Shown one piece after another: positions 1 through 5,659 of a stretch of DNA of 6,996 bases. Both the position numbers and the translations under genes were made by a program. This DNA comes from Syntrophus sp034006265 (GTDB lineage Bacteria > Desulfobacterota > Syntrophia > Syntrophales > Syntrophaceae). A model generated the notes under the pieces. That model saw only the letters and a list, made by a program, of their open reading frames with translations. It did not search any database and was not told the origin of the DNA. The stretch's first letter is position 1; each line of letters opens with the position of its first letter. The stretch is taken from contig JAVETB010000115.1 in the NCBI GenBank assembly GCA_034006265.1, positions 1 to 6,996 on the forward strand, read 5' to 3'.

Positions 1-1
1 T

Positions 2-571
2 TATACCGATATTGCGTGGACCCATCTGTGGGATCCCCGGAATGACACGTACAACATTCCCTACCTGGCCCAATATGTGCCCGACCGCAGAGGTGTTGTG
101 GTCAATCTTTTCTACCGTGAACTGGGCTTTGTAACTTTACGGGGCAATCCCTTGGGTATCCAGGGATTTGAAGACCTTGTGCGCAAGGGGGTCCGATTCA
201 TCAACCGCCAGTCGGGGGCTGGAACCCGGGTGCTTCTGGACATCCACCTGGAGCGCCTCGGCATCGATAAGGGGCTGATATCCGGTTACGAACAGGAGGT
301 GTGTACCCACCTTGAGGTCGGCCTCTCCGTGCTCGCTGGAACGACCGATGTCGGAATCGCCTCCATCGCCATCGCCAACTTTCTGGGACTGGATTTTGTT
401 TCCATCACCCGCGAACGCTTTGACATGGTGCTGGATCAGGGGATTTTTTTTGAAAAATCCGTGCAGGCGTTGATGGATGTTCTCCATGATCCGGCATTCC
501 GTCAGCGGGTTGAAGGAATGAGCCGCTACGACTTTTCCGATTCCGGACGGATTCTTTATTCCACCACCTGA
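2..571 (+). CDS. C-terminal part of a molybdate-binding-like domain protein, probably a tungstate/molybdate-responsive regulator (5' end outside window)
   Basis: The frame is open from base 2, so the gene is cut by the left edge; about 189 residues are visible, ending in TGA at 569-571. They match the periplasmic-binding-protein-like domain of COG1910 type (PBP_like), seen in the LVRKGVRFINRQSGAGTR stretch (window residues about 59-76), the following LLDIHLERLGI, an ISGYEQEVCTHLEVGLSVLAG segment, a GTTDVGIAS turn and a GLDFVSIT strand. In this family the domain normally follows an N-terminal helix-turn-helix and is thought to sense an oxyanion such as molybdate in the cytoplasm. The DNA-binding part is not visible here, so the regulator role is inferred. 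It lies 288 bases upstream of a tungstate importer in the same direction, which makes control of that operon plausible. A GTG at 77 is not the start, since conserved domain sequence continues upstream of it. Confidence 0.8.
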   Translation, partial: YTDIAWTHLWDPRNDTYNIPYLAQYVPDRRGVVVNLFYRELGFVTLRGNPLGIQGFEDLVRKGVRFINRQSGAGTRVLLDIHLERLGIDKGLISGYEQEVCTHLEVGLSVLAGTTDVGIASIAIANFLGLDFVSITRERFDMVLDQGIFFEKSVQALMDVLHDPAFRQRVEGMSRYDFSDSGRILYSTT

Positions 572-629
572 GCCCCTGGCCGGAAACGGCGAATACAAAG
601 TCTTTCCGCCATGAGCCGTTCCAAGGGGC
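572..629 (+). terminator. Bipartite hairpin after the regulator gene, possible terminator or 3' stabiliser
   Basis: Directly after the stop codon, GCCCCT (572-577) pairs with AGGGGC (624-629), GG (578-579) can pair with CC (621-622), and AACGGC (585-590) pairs with GCCGTT (615-620). This leaves a 24-base loop. There is no T-run after the outer arm, so a classical intrinsic terminator is not supported; a 3'-end-protecting structure or a weak terminator is as likely. Pairing was checked by eye only. Confidence 0.35.
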
Positions 630-859
630 CTGTCACTAGCAACCAAGTCTTTCCCCTCCGTCCAATATCCCTTCCATGCTTATTTCCGCAGATGCCCATC
701 GTGTTTTCTGTTATTTATAACATATTGACTTCCTGGGACTTTTAATTGATGTATACCATGTTGGTCGTGTAGACGGGAGCTGTATGGCTGTTGGCTCGTA
801 TGGGCGAATATGTCGAAATGTTTTAATTACAACGTGACATGAGAAAGGAGAGGAGTTAC
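630..859 (+). promoter_or_regulatory. Upstream control region of the tup genes
   Basis: This gene-free stretch separates the regulator fragment from the first tupA-like gene. It holds a 6+2+6 palindrome, TGTTAT (709-714) TT ATAACA (717-722), immediately followed by TTGACT (725-730), a 5/6 match to a sigma-70 -35 element. The only -10-like bases are around 749-755 (ATGTATA, spacer 18-19), so the promoter call is weak. The AT-rich palindrome touching a -35 element is placed as an operator would be, and its GTTAT/ATAAC halves are loosely reminiscent of ModE-type sites. Just before the gene, AGGAGAGGAG (847-855 region) forms a strong ribosome-binding site. Confidence 0.4.
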
Positions 860-1723
860 ATGAAGATGAAGAGGCTGTTTTTATATCTTTTTGCGTTTCT
901 CGTGCTGGGCTTTCCGGGATTGGCTGGTGCTGCTGACGGAAGCAAATTTATTCTGCTTTCTTCAACCATTGGTCCCATTGATTCCGGCATTGTGGATGTT
1001 CTCGAGAATGCCTTTGAAAAGGAAAAGGGAATCCGGGTACGTCATGTCGGCGCCGGCACCGGCCTGGCGCTGAATATCGCCCGTAAGGGCAATGTGGATC
1101 TCGTCATGGTTCATGCCAAATCCCTGGAGGAAAAGTTCGTCCAGGAGGGGTATGGAACTCAGCGGATTGCATTAATGTACAACGACTTCGTCATCGTCGG
1201 CCCGGAAGCGGATCCGGCGGGAATTAAAGGGATGAAAACGGCCGCGGAAGCGCTTCAGCGGATTTCGGAAAAAAGCGCGCCCTTTGTCAGCCGCGGAGAT
1301 AAATCGGGGACCCACGTGGCTGAAATGGAACTCTGGACAAAGGCTGACCGCAAACCCTCCGGACCGTGGTATGTGGTTTATGAAAAGGGTTCAGAGGGAA
1401 ATGTCTCCACGCTGAAGTTCACCAATGAGAAAAAAGCCTACACGGTGATTGACCGGGCCACCTACCTGGCCCTGAAGGATCAGGTCGCACTGATCATCCT
1501 CGTCGAAGGAGACGAGGCCCTGCTGAACTATATCAGCCTGATTCCCGTCAATCAGAAAAAATTCAACAAAGTCAATGCGAGTGACGCGATGCATTTTGTC
1601 AACTGGCTGACTGATCCCAACAAGGGACAGATCATCATCCGGGACTTCGGTAAGGAAAAATACGGCGCCCCGCTTTTCTTCCCCAATTCGGATGCCTGGC
1701 GGAATGCGCAGGGGAAACAGTGA
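860..1723 (+). CDS. tupA: Divergent TupA-like oxyanion-binding periplasmic protein
   Basis: A 287-residue exported substrate-binding protein of the TupA/PstS-like type. The ATG at 860 is chosen because AGGAGAGGAG lies 4-5 bases before it and a signal peptide starts there: basic MKMKR, a hydrophobic core to about residue 22, and cleavage near LAGAA (about 21-25). Family landmarks are MYNDFVIVGPEADPAGIKG (106-124), the oxyanion loop SRGDKSGTH (144-152), and the late GAPLFFP (269-275). Two loops differ from ordinary TupA. The first binding loop, normally TTTST, reads SSTIGP (34-39), losing most hydroxyl side chains, and the usual GxGMGxTL loop reads GSEGNVSTL (177-185). It is a paralogue of the gene directly downstream, and only one permease and one ATPase are present for both. 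It may bind another oxyanion, feed the same transporter with different affinity, or sense rather than transport. Membership of the family is secure; specificity is not. Confidence 0.85.
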   Translation: MKMKRLFLYLFAFLVLGFPGLAGAADGSKFILLSSTIGPIDSGIVDVLENAFEKEKGIRVRHVGAGTGLALNIARKGNVDLVMVHAKSLEEKFVQEGYGTQRIALMYNDFVIVGPEADPAGIKGMKTAAEALQRISEKSAPFVSRGDKSGTHVAEMELWTKADRKPSGPWYVVYEKGSEGNVSTLKFTNEKKAYTVIDRATYLALKDQVALIILVEGDEALLNYISLIPVNQKKFNKVNASDAMHFVNWLTDPNKGQIIIRDFGKEKYGAPLFFPNSDAWRNAQGKQ

Positions 1724-1846
1724 TTTTATGGTTTTGAGTGCCTGAAACCGGGTCAGAAACGATAGAATCGACGAGCATCTTTGAAGACGCAGTCCTATAT
1801 ATCATCCATTGGATAACATAAAAAATAAGATCTAAGGAGGACAAAC
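1724..1846 (+). promoter_or_regulatory. Gap between the two tupA-like genes with a small inverted repeat and strong RBS
   Basis: The 123-base gap carries a 5+1+5 inverted repeat, ATCCA (1804-1808) T TGGAT (1810-1814), followed by ATAACAT (1813-1819), the same heptamer found at 717-723 upstream of the first tupA-like gene. AAGGAGG (1834-1840) sits 6 bases before the ATG and is a near-ideal ribosome-binding site. No convincing -35/-10 pair was found, so an internal promoter is unproven; read-through from upstream is equally possible. Confidence 0.3.
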
Positions 1847-2722
1847 ATGAAGTTGAAACCGTTAAAATCCGTTTTTCGTCAGAGGGTGTTTCTTGCGCTC
1901 CTGTTCCTGATTGCAGGGCTTGTCGCCGTTCCGACCGCTTCGGCCGCACAGAAACAGAAAAACCTGATTCTGGCCACCACGACCAGCACCCAGGATACAG
2001 GACTGCTGGACAAGCTGATTCCGATGTTTGAAAAGAAAACAGGCTATTTCGTCAAGACGATCGCCGTTGGCTCCGGACAGGCGATGGCCATGGGGCAGAA
2101 GGGTGAGGCGGATGTTCTCCTCGTCCATTCCCCCGATGCGGAAAAGAAATTCATGGAAGGGCAATACGGGATCAATCGCCGACTGGTCATGCACAATGAT
2201 TTCGTGATCGTGGGTCCGCCCGCCGATCCGGCCGGCATTAAAGGCTCCAAAACAACACCGGAAGCTTTCAAGAAGATTGCCGGGGGATTTCTTTTTATCT
2301 CCAGGGGAGACAATTCGGGAACGCATGCAAAGGAAAAGGCCATCTGGAAAGCCGCGGGGATCAACCCCGAGGGCGGGAAATGGTATCAGCAGACAGGGCT
2401 GGGCATGGGGCAGACCCTGAATGTGGCCGCGGAGAAGAAGGGCTACACTCTAACCGACCGGGGAACATGGCTGTCCCTGCAGAAAAATCTGGGCCTTCCC
2501 ATCCTCATGCAGGGAGACCCCATCCTGCTGAACATCTATCATGCCATAGAAGTCAACCATGCCAAGTGGCCGAAAGTCAATGCGGCAGGCGCCAAAGCCT
2601 TCGCCGATTTCATGGTTTCCGCCCAAACCCAGAAGGTCATCAAGACCTTCGGCGTGGACAAGTACGGCTCCCCCCTGTTTTTTCCCGATGCAGGCAAGCG
2701 CGTGGAGGACCTGGGGAAATAG
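1847..2722 (+). CDS. tupA: Tungstate ABC transporter, periplasmic binding protein TupA
   Basis: A canonical TupA of 291 residues, which captures tungstate in the periplasm and delivers it to TupB. The start is set by AAGGAGG (1834-1840). The signal peptide has a basic N-terminus, a hydrophobic core (about 14-29) and an ASA-A cleavage site near residue 33. Hallmarks in order: the TTTSTQDTG loop (44-52), VGSGQA (74-79), ADVLLVHSP (88-96), MHNDFVIVGPPADPAGIKG (115-133), SRGDNSGTH (152-160), GLGMGQTL (184-191), TLTDRGT (201-207) and GSPLFFP (274-280). In characterised TupA proteins the Ser/Thr loop and the SRGD..GTH loop hold the oxyanion and favour tungstate over molybdate. The stop codon abuts the tupB start with no gap, so the two are almost certainly translationally coupled. 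Confidence 0.95.
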   Translation: MKLKPLKSVFRQRVFLALLFLIAGLVAVPTASAAQKQKNLILATTTSTQDTGLLDKLIPMFEKKTGYFVKTIAVGSGQAMAMGQKGEADVLLVHSPDAEKKFMEGQYGINRRLVMHNDFVIVGPPADPAGIKGSKTTPEAFKKIAGGFLFISRGDNSGTHAKEKAIWKAAGINPEGGKWYQQTGLGMGQTLNVAAEKKGYTLTDRGTWLSLQKNLGLPILMQGDPILLNIYHAIEVNHAKWPKVNAAGAKAFADFMVSAQTQKVIKTFGVDKYGSPLFFPDAGKRVEDLGK

Positions 2723-3421
2723 ATGGAACTGATTCTTCAAGGCTTCCTGAAGGCCATCGAGCTGCTTGTTTCCCTGGATCCTGAAGTCCTTGGAATCACG
2801 CTGCTGTCACTGAGGGTATCAGGAACAGCCACTCTGATCAGTCTTTTTCTCGGCATATCAACGGGAACCGCGGTGGCCCTCACCCGGTTCCCGGGCCGGA
2901 AATTCGTGGTCAGCCTGATCAACACCGGAATGGGACTTCCTCCGGTGGTGGTGGGGCTCTTTGTCACGATCTTCCTGTGGAGAAACGGGCCCTTCGGCTT
3001 TCTGGAGATCCTCTATACGCCGATGGCCATCATTCTCGCCCAGGCGGTCATTGCCACGCCGATCGTTACCGGCATCACCCTGGCCGCCATGCAGAATCTT
3101 CCCCCCAATCTTCGCCTCCAGATCCTGGCCCTCGGGGCCACTCGCATGCAGATGCTCTGGCTTCTCATCCGGGAGGCCCGCCTGCCCCTGCTGGCTGCCG
3201 TCATGGCCGGCTTCGGCGGGGTCATTTCCGAGGTTGGCGCTTCCATTATGGTGGGTGGAAACATCAAGGGATATTCCCGGGTGCTCACGACGGCCACCGT
3301 TATGGAGACGGGGCGGGGAAACTTCGACACGGCCATTGCCCTGAGCATCATTCTCTTATTCCTGGCCTATATGATCAACTACCTGCTGACACGGATCCAG
3401 CAGCGGGAGCGCCCCCGATGA
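2723..3421 (+). CDS. tupB: Tungstate ABC transporter permease TupB
   Basis: A 232-residue inner-membrane permease, the usual length for TupB. Hydrophobic segments lie near 22-52, 62-86, 99-123, 155-178 and 203-223, consistent with a small five-or-six-helix permease. The conserved cytoplasmic loop that contacts the ATPase is visible at LALGATRMQMLWLLIREAR (135-153), followed by FGGVISEVGASIMVGGNI (164-181) and TTATVMETGRGNFDTAIAL (189-207), all typical of TupB. GGGGA about 6 bases upstream can serve as ribosome-binding site. Its stop (TGA at 3419-3421) overlaps the tupC start in ATGA, so A-B-C form one tight operon. Confidence 0.95.
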   Translation: MELILQGFLKAIELLVSLDPEVLGITLLSLRVSGTATLISLFLGISTGTAVALTRFPGRKFVVSLINTGMGLPPVVVGLFVTIFLWRNGPFGFLEILYTPMAIILAQAVIATPIVTGITLAAMQNLPPNLRLQILALGATRMQMLWLLIREARLPLLAAVMAGFGGVISEVGASIMVGGNIKGYSRVLTTATVMETGRGNFDTAIALSIILLFLAYMINYLLTRIQQRERPR

Positions 3422-4518
3422 CCATGTCCGCCCCGATCCTCCAGGGAAAACGACTTGTGGTCAAGCGAGGCGGAATTACCGTTCTGGATATTCCGGACTT
3501 CGAGATCAAAAAAGGAGGGGTTCTTTCCCTCATTGGACCGAACGGTTCCGGAAAATCCACGCTCCTGCTGACCCTGTCCTGCCTGCTGAAGCTCTCCAGG
3601 GGCACGCTGATCTTCAACGGGCGGGAGATCAACAATCGACAGAGCGAACTCGACTATCGACGAAAGATTGCCGTTGTGTTTCAGGATCCTCTTCTCTTTG
3701 ATACGACGGTTTTGGAGAATGTGGCTTCCGGCCTGAAAATCAGGGGGGTGGATAAGCGCGAGCGCACAAGGATTGCGGAAGAGTACCTGGAGCGCATGGG
3801 GATTCCGCATCTGGCGAAACGTTCCGCGTGCAAGCTATCCGGAGGAGAGGCGCAGCGGACCAGTATCGCCCGCGCCTTTGCGATTCGTCCGGCTATCCTT
3901 TTCCTCGATGAGCCCTTTTCCGCGCTGGACCCGCCCACGCACGAGGGCCTGATCTCGGACCTCAACCGGCTTCTGCCGGAAACGGACACAACGGCGGTTA
4001 TGGCCACGCACGATCAGATGGATGCCCTGCGCCTATCCGATCGCATCGCCGTGCTCCAGCAGGGGAAGGTTGCCCAGACCGGTTCGGCAGACATGGTGAT
4101 GAACCATCCGATCAATGAATTTGTCGCCTCCTTCGTCGGGATGGATACGGTTTTAACCGGTACCGTCCGGGAAATCCTGGAAGGCGACCGGATGATCCTC
4201 GCCGTCGGCAAACGGGAAATCGAGGCTGTAGGGGATCTGCCCAAAGGGGAGGGAGTGCTTTGCTTTGTTCGTCCGGAGAATGTCATCCTCTCGACGGACT
4301 CGCCTGAAGAGCACAGCAGCGCCCGGAACACCTTTTCGGGCCGGATTGTCCGCATTGCGCCCCATGGGCTGTTTTACCGCGTGGATCTGAACTGCGGCTT
4401 CGACCTCATCTCTTACATAACCCGCACATCCCTTGATTCTATGGGGCTCCGCGAAGGCCAGACCGTCAAGGCCTTCTTCAAGGCCACGGCCATCCATGTA
4501 ATCAAGAAATCATCGTAG
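3418..4518 (+). CDS. tupC: Tungstate ABC transporter ATP-binding protein TupC with C-terminal TOBE/Mop domain
   Basis: A 366-residue cytoplasmic ATPase that powers TupB. The ATG at 3418 is preferred over the one at 3424 because GGGAG (3405-3409) is 8 bases upstream and the overlap with tupB is the common ATGA form. The frame is open further upstream, but that part only shadows tupB. ABC motifs: Walker A GPNGSGKST (40-48), Q-loop Q89, signature LSGGE (140-144), Walker B ILFLDEP (160-166), D-loop SALD (168-171) and H-loop His198. A linker with FVGMDTVLTGTV leads to about 110 extra residues (250-366). These contain VRPENVIL and a TOBE-like segment, NTFSGRIVRI, then RVDLNCGFDL, ITRTSL, and a final AFFKATAIHVI. 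In related molybdate and tungstate ATPases such domains bind the oxyanion and inhibit transport when the cell is replete; that regulation is inferred here. Confidence 0.93.
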   Translation: MTMSAPILQGKRLVVKRGGITVLDIPDFEIKKGGVLSLIGPNGSGKSTLLLTLSCLLKLSRGTLIFNGREINNRQSELDYRRKIAVVFQDPLLFDTTVLENVASGLKIRGVDKRERTRIAEEYLERMGIPHLAKRSACKLSGGEAQRTSIARAFAIRPAILFLDEPFSALDPPTHEGLISDLNRLLPETDTTAVMATHDQMDALRLSDRIAVLQQGKVAQTGSADMVMNHPINEFVASFVGMDTVLTGTVREILEGDRMILAVGKREIEAVGDLPKGEGVLCFVRPENVILSTDSPEEHSSARNTFSGRIVRIAPHGLFYRVDLNCGFDLISYITRTSLDSMGLREGQTVKAFFKATAIHVIKKSS

Positions 4519-4682
4519 TTTGTTCCCGTCTCCCTTCTTCCGCCGGGTGGAAGATCCTGATTCATCCATTGGTTCACGCTTCGGTCTGAAGAAGAAAATG
4601 CTTTATGTTTCTTCCAATATGGATTAAGTAAATTTCATGATATTGGAAATTGGGAATCAAGAAGGATCGATTTAACACCTAT
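4519..4682 (+). promoter_or_regulatory. Leader with two mutually exclusive hairpins before the storage genes
   Basis: Between tupC and the next gene there are three perfect inverted repeats. TCTTCC (4536-4541) pairs with GGAAGA (4549-4554) over a 7-base loop, close to the tupC stop. GAAGAAA (4591-4597) pairs with TTTCTTC (4608-4614) over a 10-base loop. TTCCAATAT (4612-4620) pairs with ATATTGGAA (4640-4648) over 19 bases. The last two share bases 4612-4614, so both cannot form fully at once, and the final arm ends just before the alternative ATG at 4650. This could be an attenuator-like or translation-control leader; the 9+19+9 repeat could instead be a protein-binding site. No known riboswitch class was recognised, and no T-run terminator is present. 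Confidence 0.4.
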
Positions 4683-5402
4683 ATGAAATTGTACATTGGA
4701 TTTGATGACACGGACAATGCGGAAGCGACCATCGGGACCGGTAAGCTGGCGCGGCACTTTGAAGACCTCCTTCCCGGCGGCTGCCGCCTGTGGGGGGTGG
4801 TCAGGCAGCAGCTTCTCGTTGATCCCGGAATCCCCTACACCTCTCACAACAGCTCTGCCTGCGTAGTGATCGAGATGTCGGATGTGTCGTTTACCGAGGC
4901 CATTCTAAAGCGGGCGGTCGAGCATATCGAAAGGGAATCCCTGCCGGGAAGCGATCCCGGATTATGCGTGGGCCTGGAAGGGCACCCTGCTCTGTCCGCC
5001 CTGATCGCTTTCGGCAAGCGATGCACGAAAAAAATCGTCACCCAGCAGGAGGCCTTGGAGGCAGCCAGGGGGGTTCATCTATCCGGTCATGGCGGAACGA
5101 ATGGCGGAATCATCGGAGCGGCTGCCGCGGTGGGACTTTCAGCCTGGGGGTGGAGCGGGCGATTCATTGAGTTTGGGGATCTGAGGGCCCATCTGGAAGT
5201 GGTGTCCGTGTCCAGGTTAACGGAATGCGGAATAACCGTTGTTTCCCTGGATAGAGACGCCGTGATCCCGCATCCGGAAGATATGGTTTTCACCAAGGGC
5301 TGGCTGCGTCCCAGGTATTGGGGGCACAGCGCCGTTTTGCCCGTGATTCAGACGGGCAAGGGCCAGTGGGAAAGTCTGGGTGGAAAACGGAAAAAGCAAT
5401 AA
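4683..5402 (+). CDS. Short protein resembling the N-terminal (kinase-like) part of TiaS; function unknown
   Basis: A 239-residue soluble protein opening with MKLYIGFDDTD. The GFDDTD motif (6-11) matches the GIDDTD of archaeal TiaS (COG1571), the ATP-dependent enzyme that attaches agmatine to C34 of tRNA-Ile2. Further TiaS-like features are VDPGIPYTSHNSSA (46-59; TiaS has a NPxIPYKTRGNGA-type stretch), a PGLCVGL turn (92-98), KKIVTQQEAL (116-125) and GGTNGGIIGAAAAVGL (137-152), a counterpart of the TiaS KGRGLIGALAAVG loop. It stops well short of the roughly 420-residue archaeal enzyme and lacks the OB-fold and zinc-ribbon part used to grip tRNA. Bacteria normally use TilS and lysidine at that tRNA position, so a tRNA role is doubtful. 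The ATG at 4683 matches the family N-terminus; GAAGGA (4661-4666) is rather far upstream, so an 11-residue longer form from 4650 is possible. It lies 23 bases before the next gene, so it probably shares a transcript with the storage protein. Confidence 0.75.
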   Translation: MKLYIGFDDTDNAEATIGTGKLARHFEDLLPGGCRLWGVVRQQLLVDPGIPYTSHNSSACVVIEMSDVSFTEAILKRAVEHIERESLPGSDPGLCVGLEGHPALSALIAFGKRCTKKIVTQQEALEAARGVHLSGHGGTNGGIIGAAAAVGLSAWGWSGRFIEFGDLRAHLEVVSVSRLTECGITVVSLDRDAVIPHPEDMVFTKGWLRPRYWGHSAVLPVIQTGKGQWESLGGKRKKQ

Positions 5403-5425
5403 CACATCATAGAGGAGGTATGACC

Positions 5426-5647
5426 ATGGCAGGTAAAATTTTTTATCGGGAACGCCGGAAAGTCGGTGAAGGGGAAAAGAAGCCGCGGTACACTCTGGTT
5501 GCCGTAACGGATCTGGATCTTACCTTCTATCCGAAGCACATGCGCAAAAAGGAGTTGGAGCAGATTGCTGAAGCGGTAGGGGCGGAGCTTGTTCTGTTGA
5601 CTCATGGCGAAAAGGAAAAGGAAGAGGAAGTGGAAGTGAAGGACTAA
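5426..5647 (+). CDS. 73-residue charged protein of unknown function
   Basis: No family could be named. The ATG at 5426 has GAGGAGG (5412-5418) at a 7-base spacing; the in-frame ATG at 5420 is only 1 base from it and is unlikely to be used. The protein starts with a basic stretch (KIFYRERRKVGEGEKKPRY, 4-22). It continues with a beta-like TLVAVTDLDLTFY (23-35), a basic HMRKKELEQIAEAVGAE helix (38-54) and the strand LVLLTH (55-60), and ends in an acidic tail (EKEKEEEVEVKD, 62-73). This looks like a compact beta-alpha-beta fold with charged ends, with no signal peptide, membrane segment or cysteine. It sits 23 bases after the TiaS-like gene and 12 bases before the MosB-like gene, both with good ribosome-binding sites, so co-expression is very likely. 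A helper in metal handling or storage assembly is a guess from context only. Confidence 0.8.
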   Translation: MAGKIFYRERRKVGEGEKKPRYTLVAVTDLDLTFYPKHMRKKELEQIAEAVGAELVLLTHGEKEKEEEVEVKD

Positions 5648-5659
5648 GGGGGGGGTATC

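Noticed and set aside
137..646. 169-codon minus-strand open frame over the regulator fragment
   Set aside because: The plus-strand frame carries the conserved domain; the antisense frame is a by-product of its codon use.
839..859. Upstream ATG for the first tupA-like gene
   Set aside because: The strong AGGAGAGGAG lies between this ATG and the one at 860, so it serves the downstream start, which also gives a normal signal peptide.
860..2722. Phosphate-binding PstS or molybdate-binding ModA proteins
   Set aside because: The VIVGPxADPAGIKG and SRGDxSGTH motifs and the adjoining TupB-type permease fit the TupA family better.
2977..3417. 147-residue N-terminal extension of TupC
   Set aside because: It is translated out of frame from tupB, is His/Pro/Arg/Gly-rich and has no ABC-domain counterpart; the real start is in the ATGA overlap at 3418.
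4519..4682. Moco or tungsten-cofactor riboswitch in the leader
   Set aside because: Inverted repeats are present but the conserved core of that RNA class could not be recognised, so only generic hairpins are reported.
4683..5402. A genuine TiaS tRNA-modifying enzyme
   Set aside because: It lacks the C-terminal OB-fold and zinc-ribbon regions, and bacteria usually carry TilS for this tRNA position.
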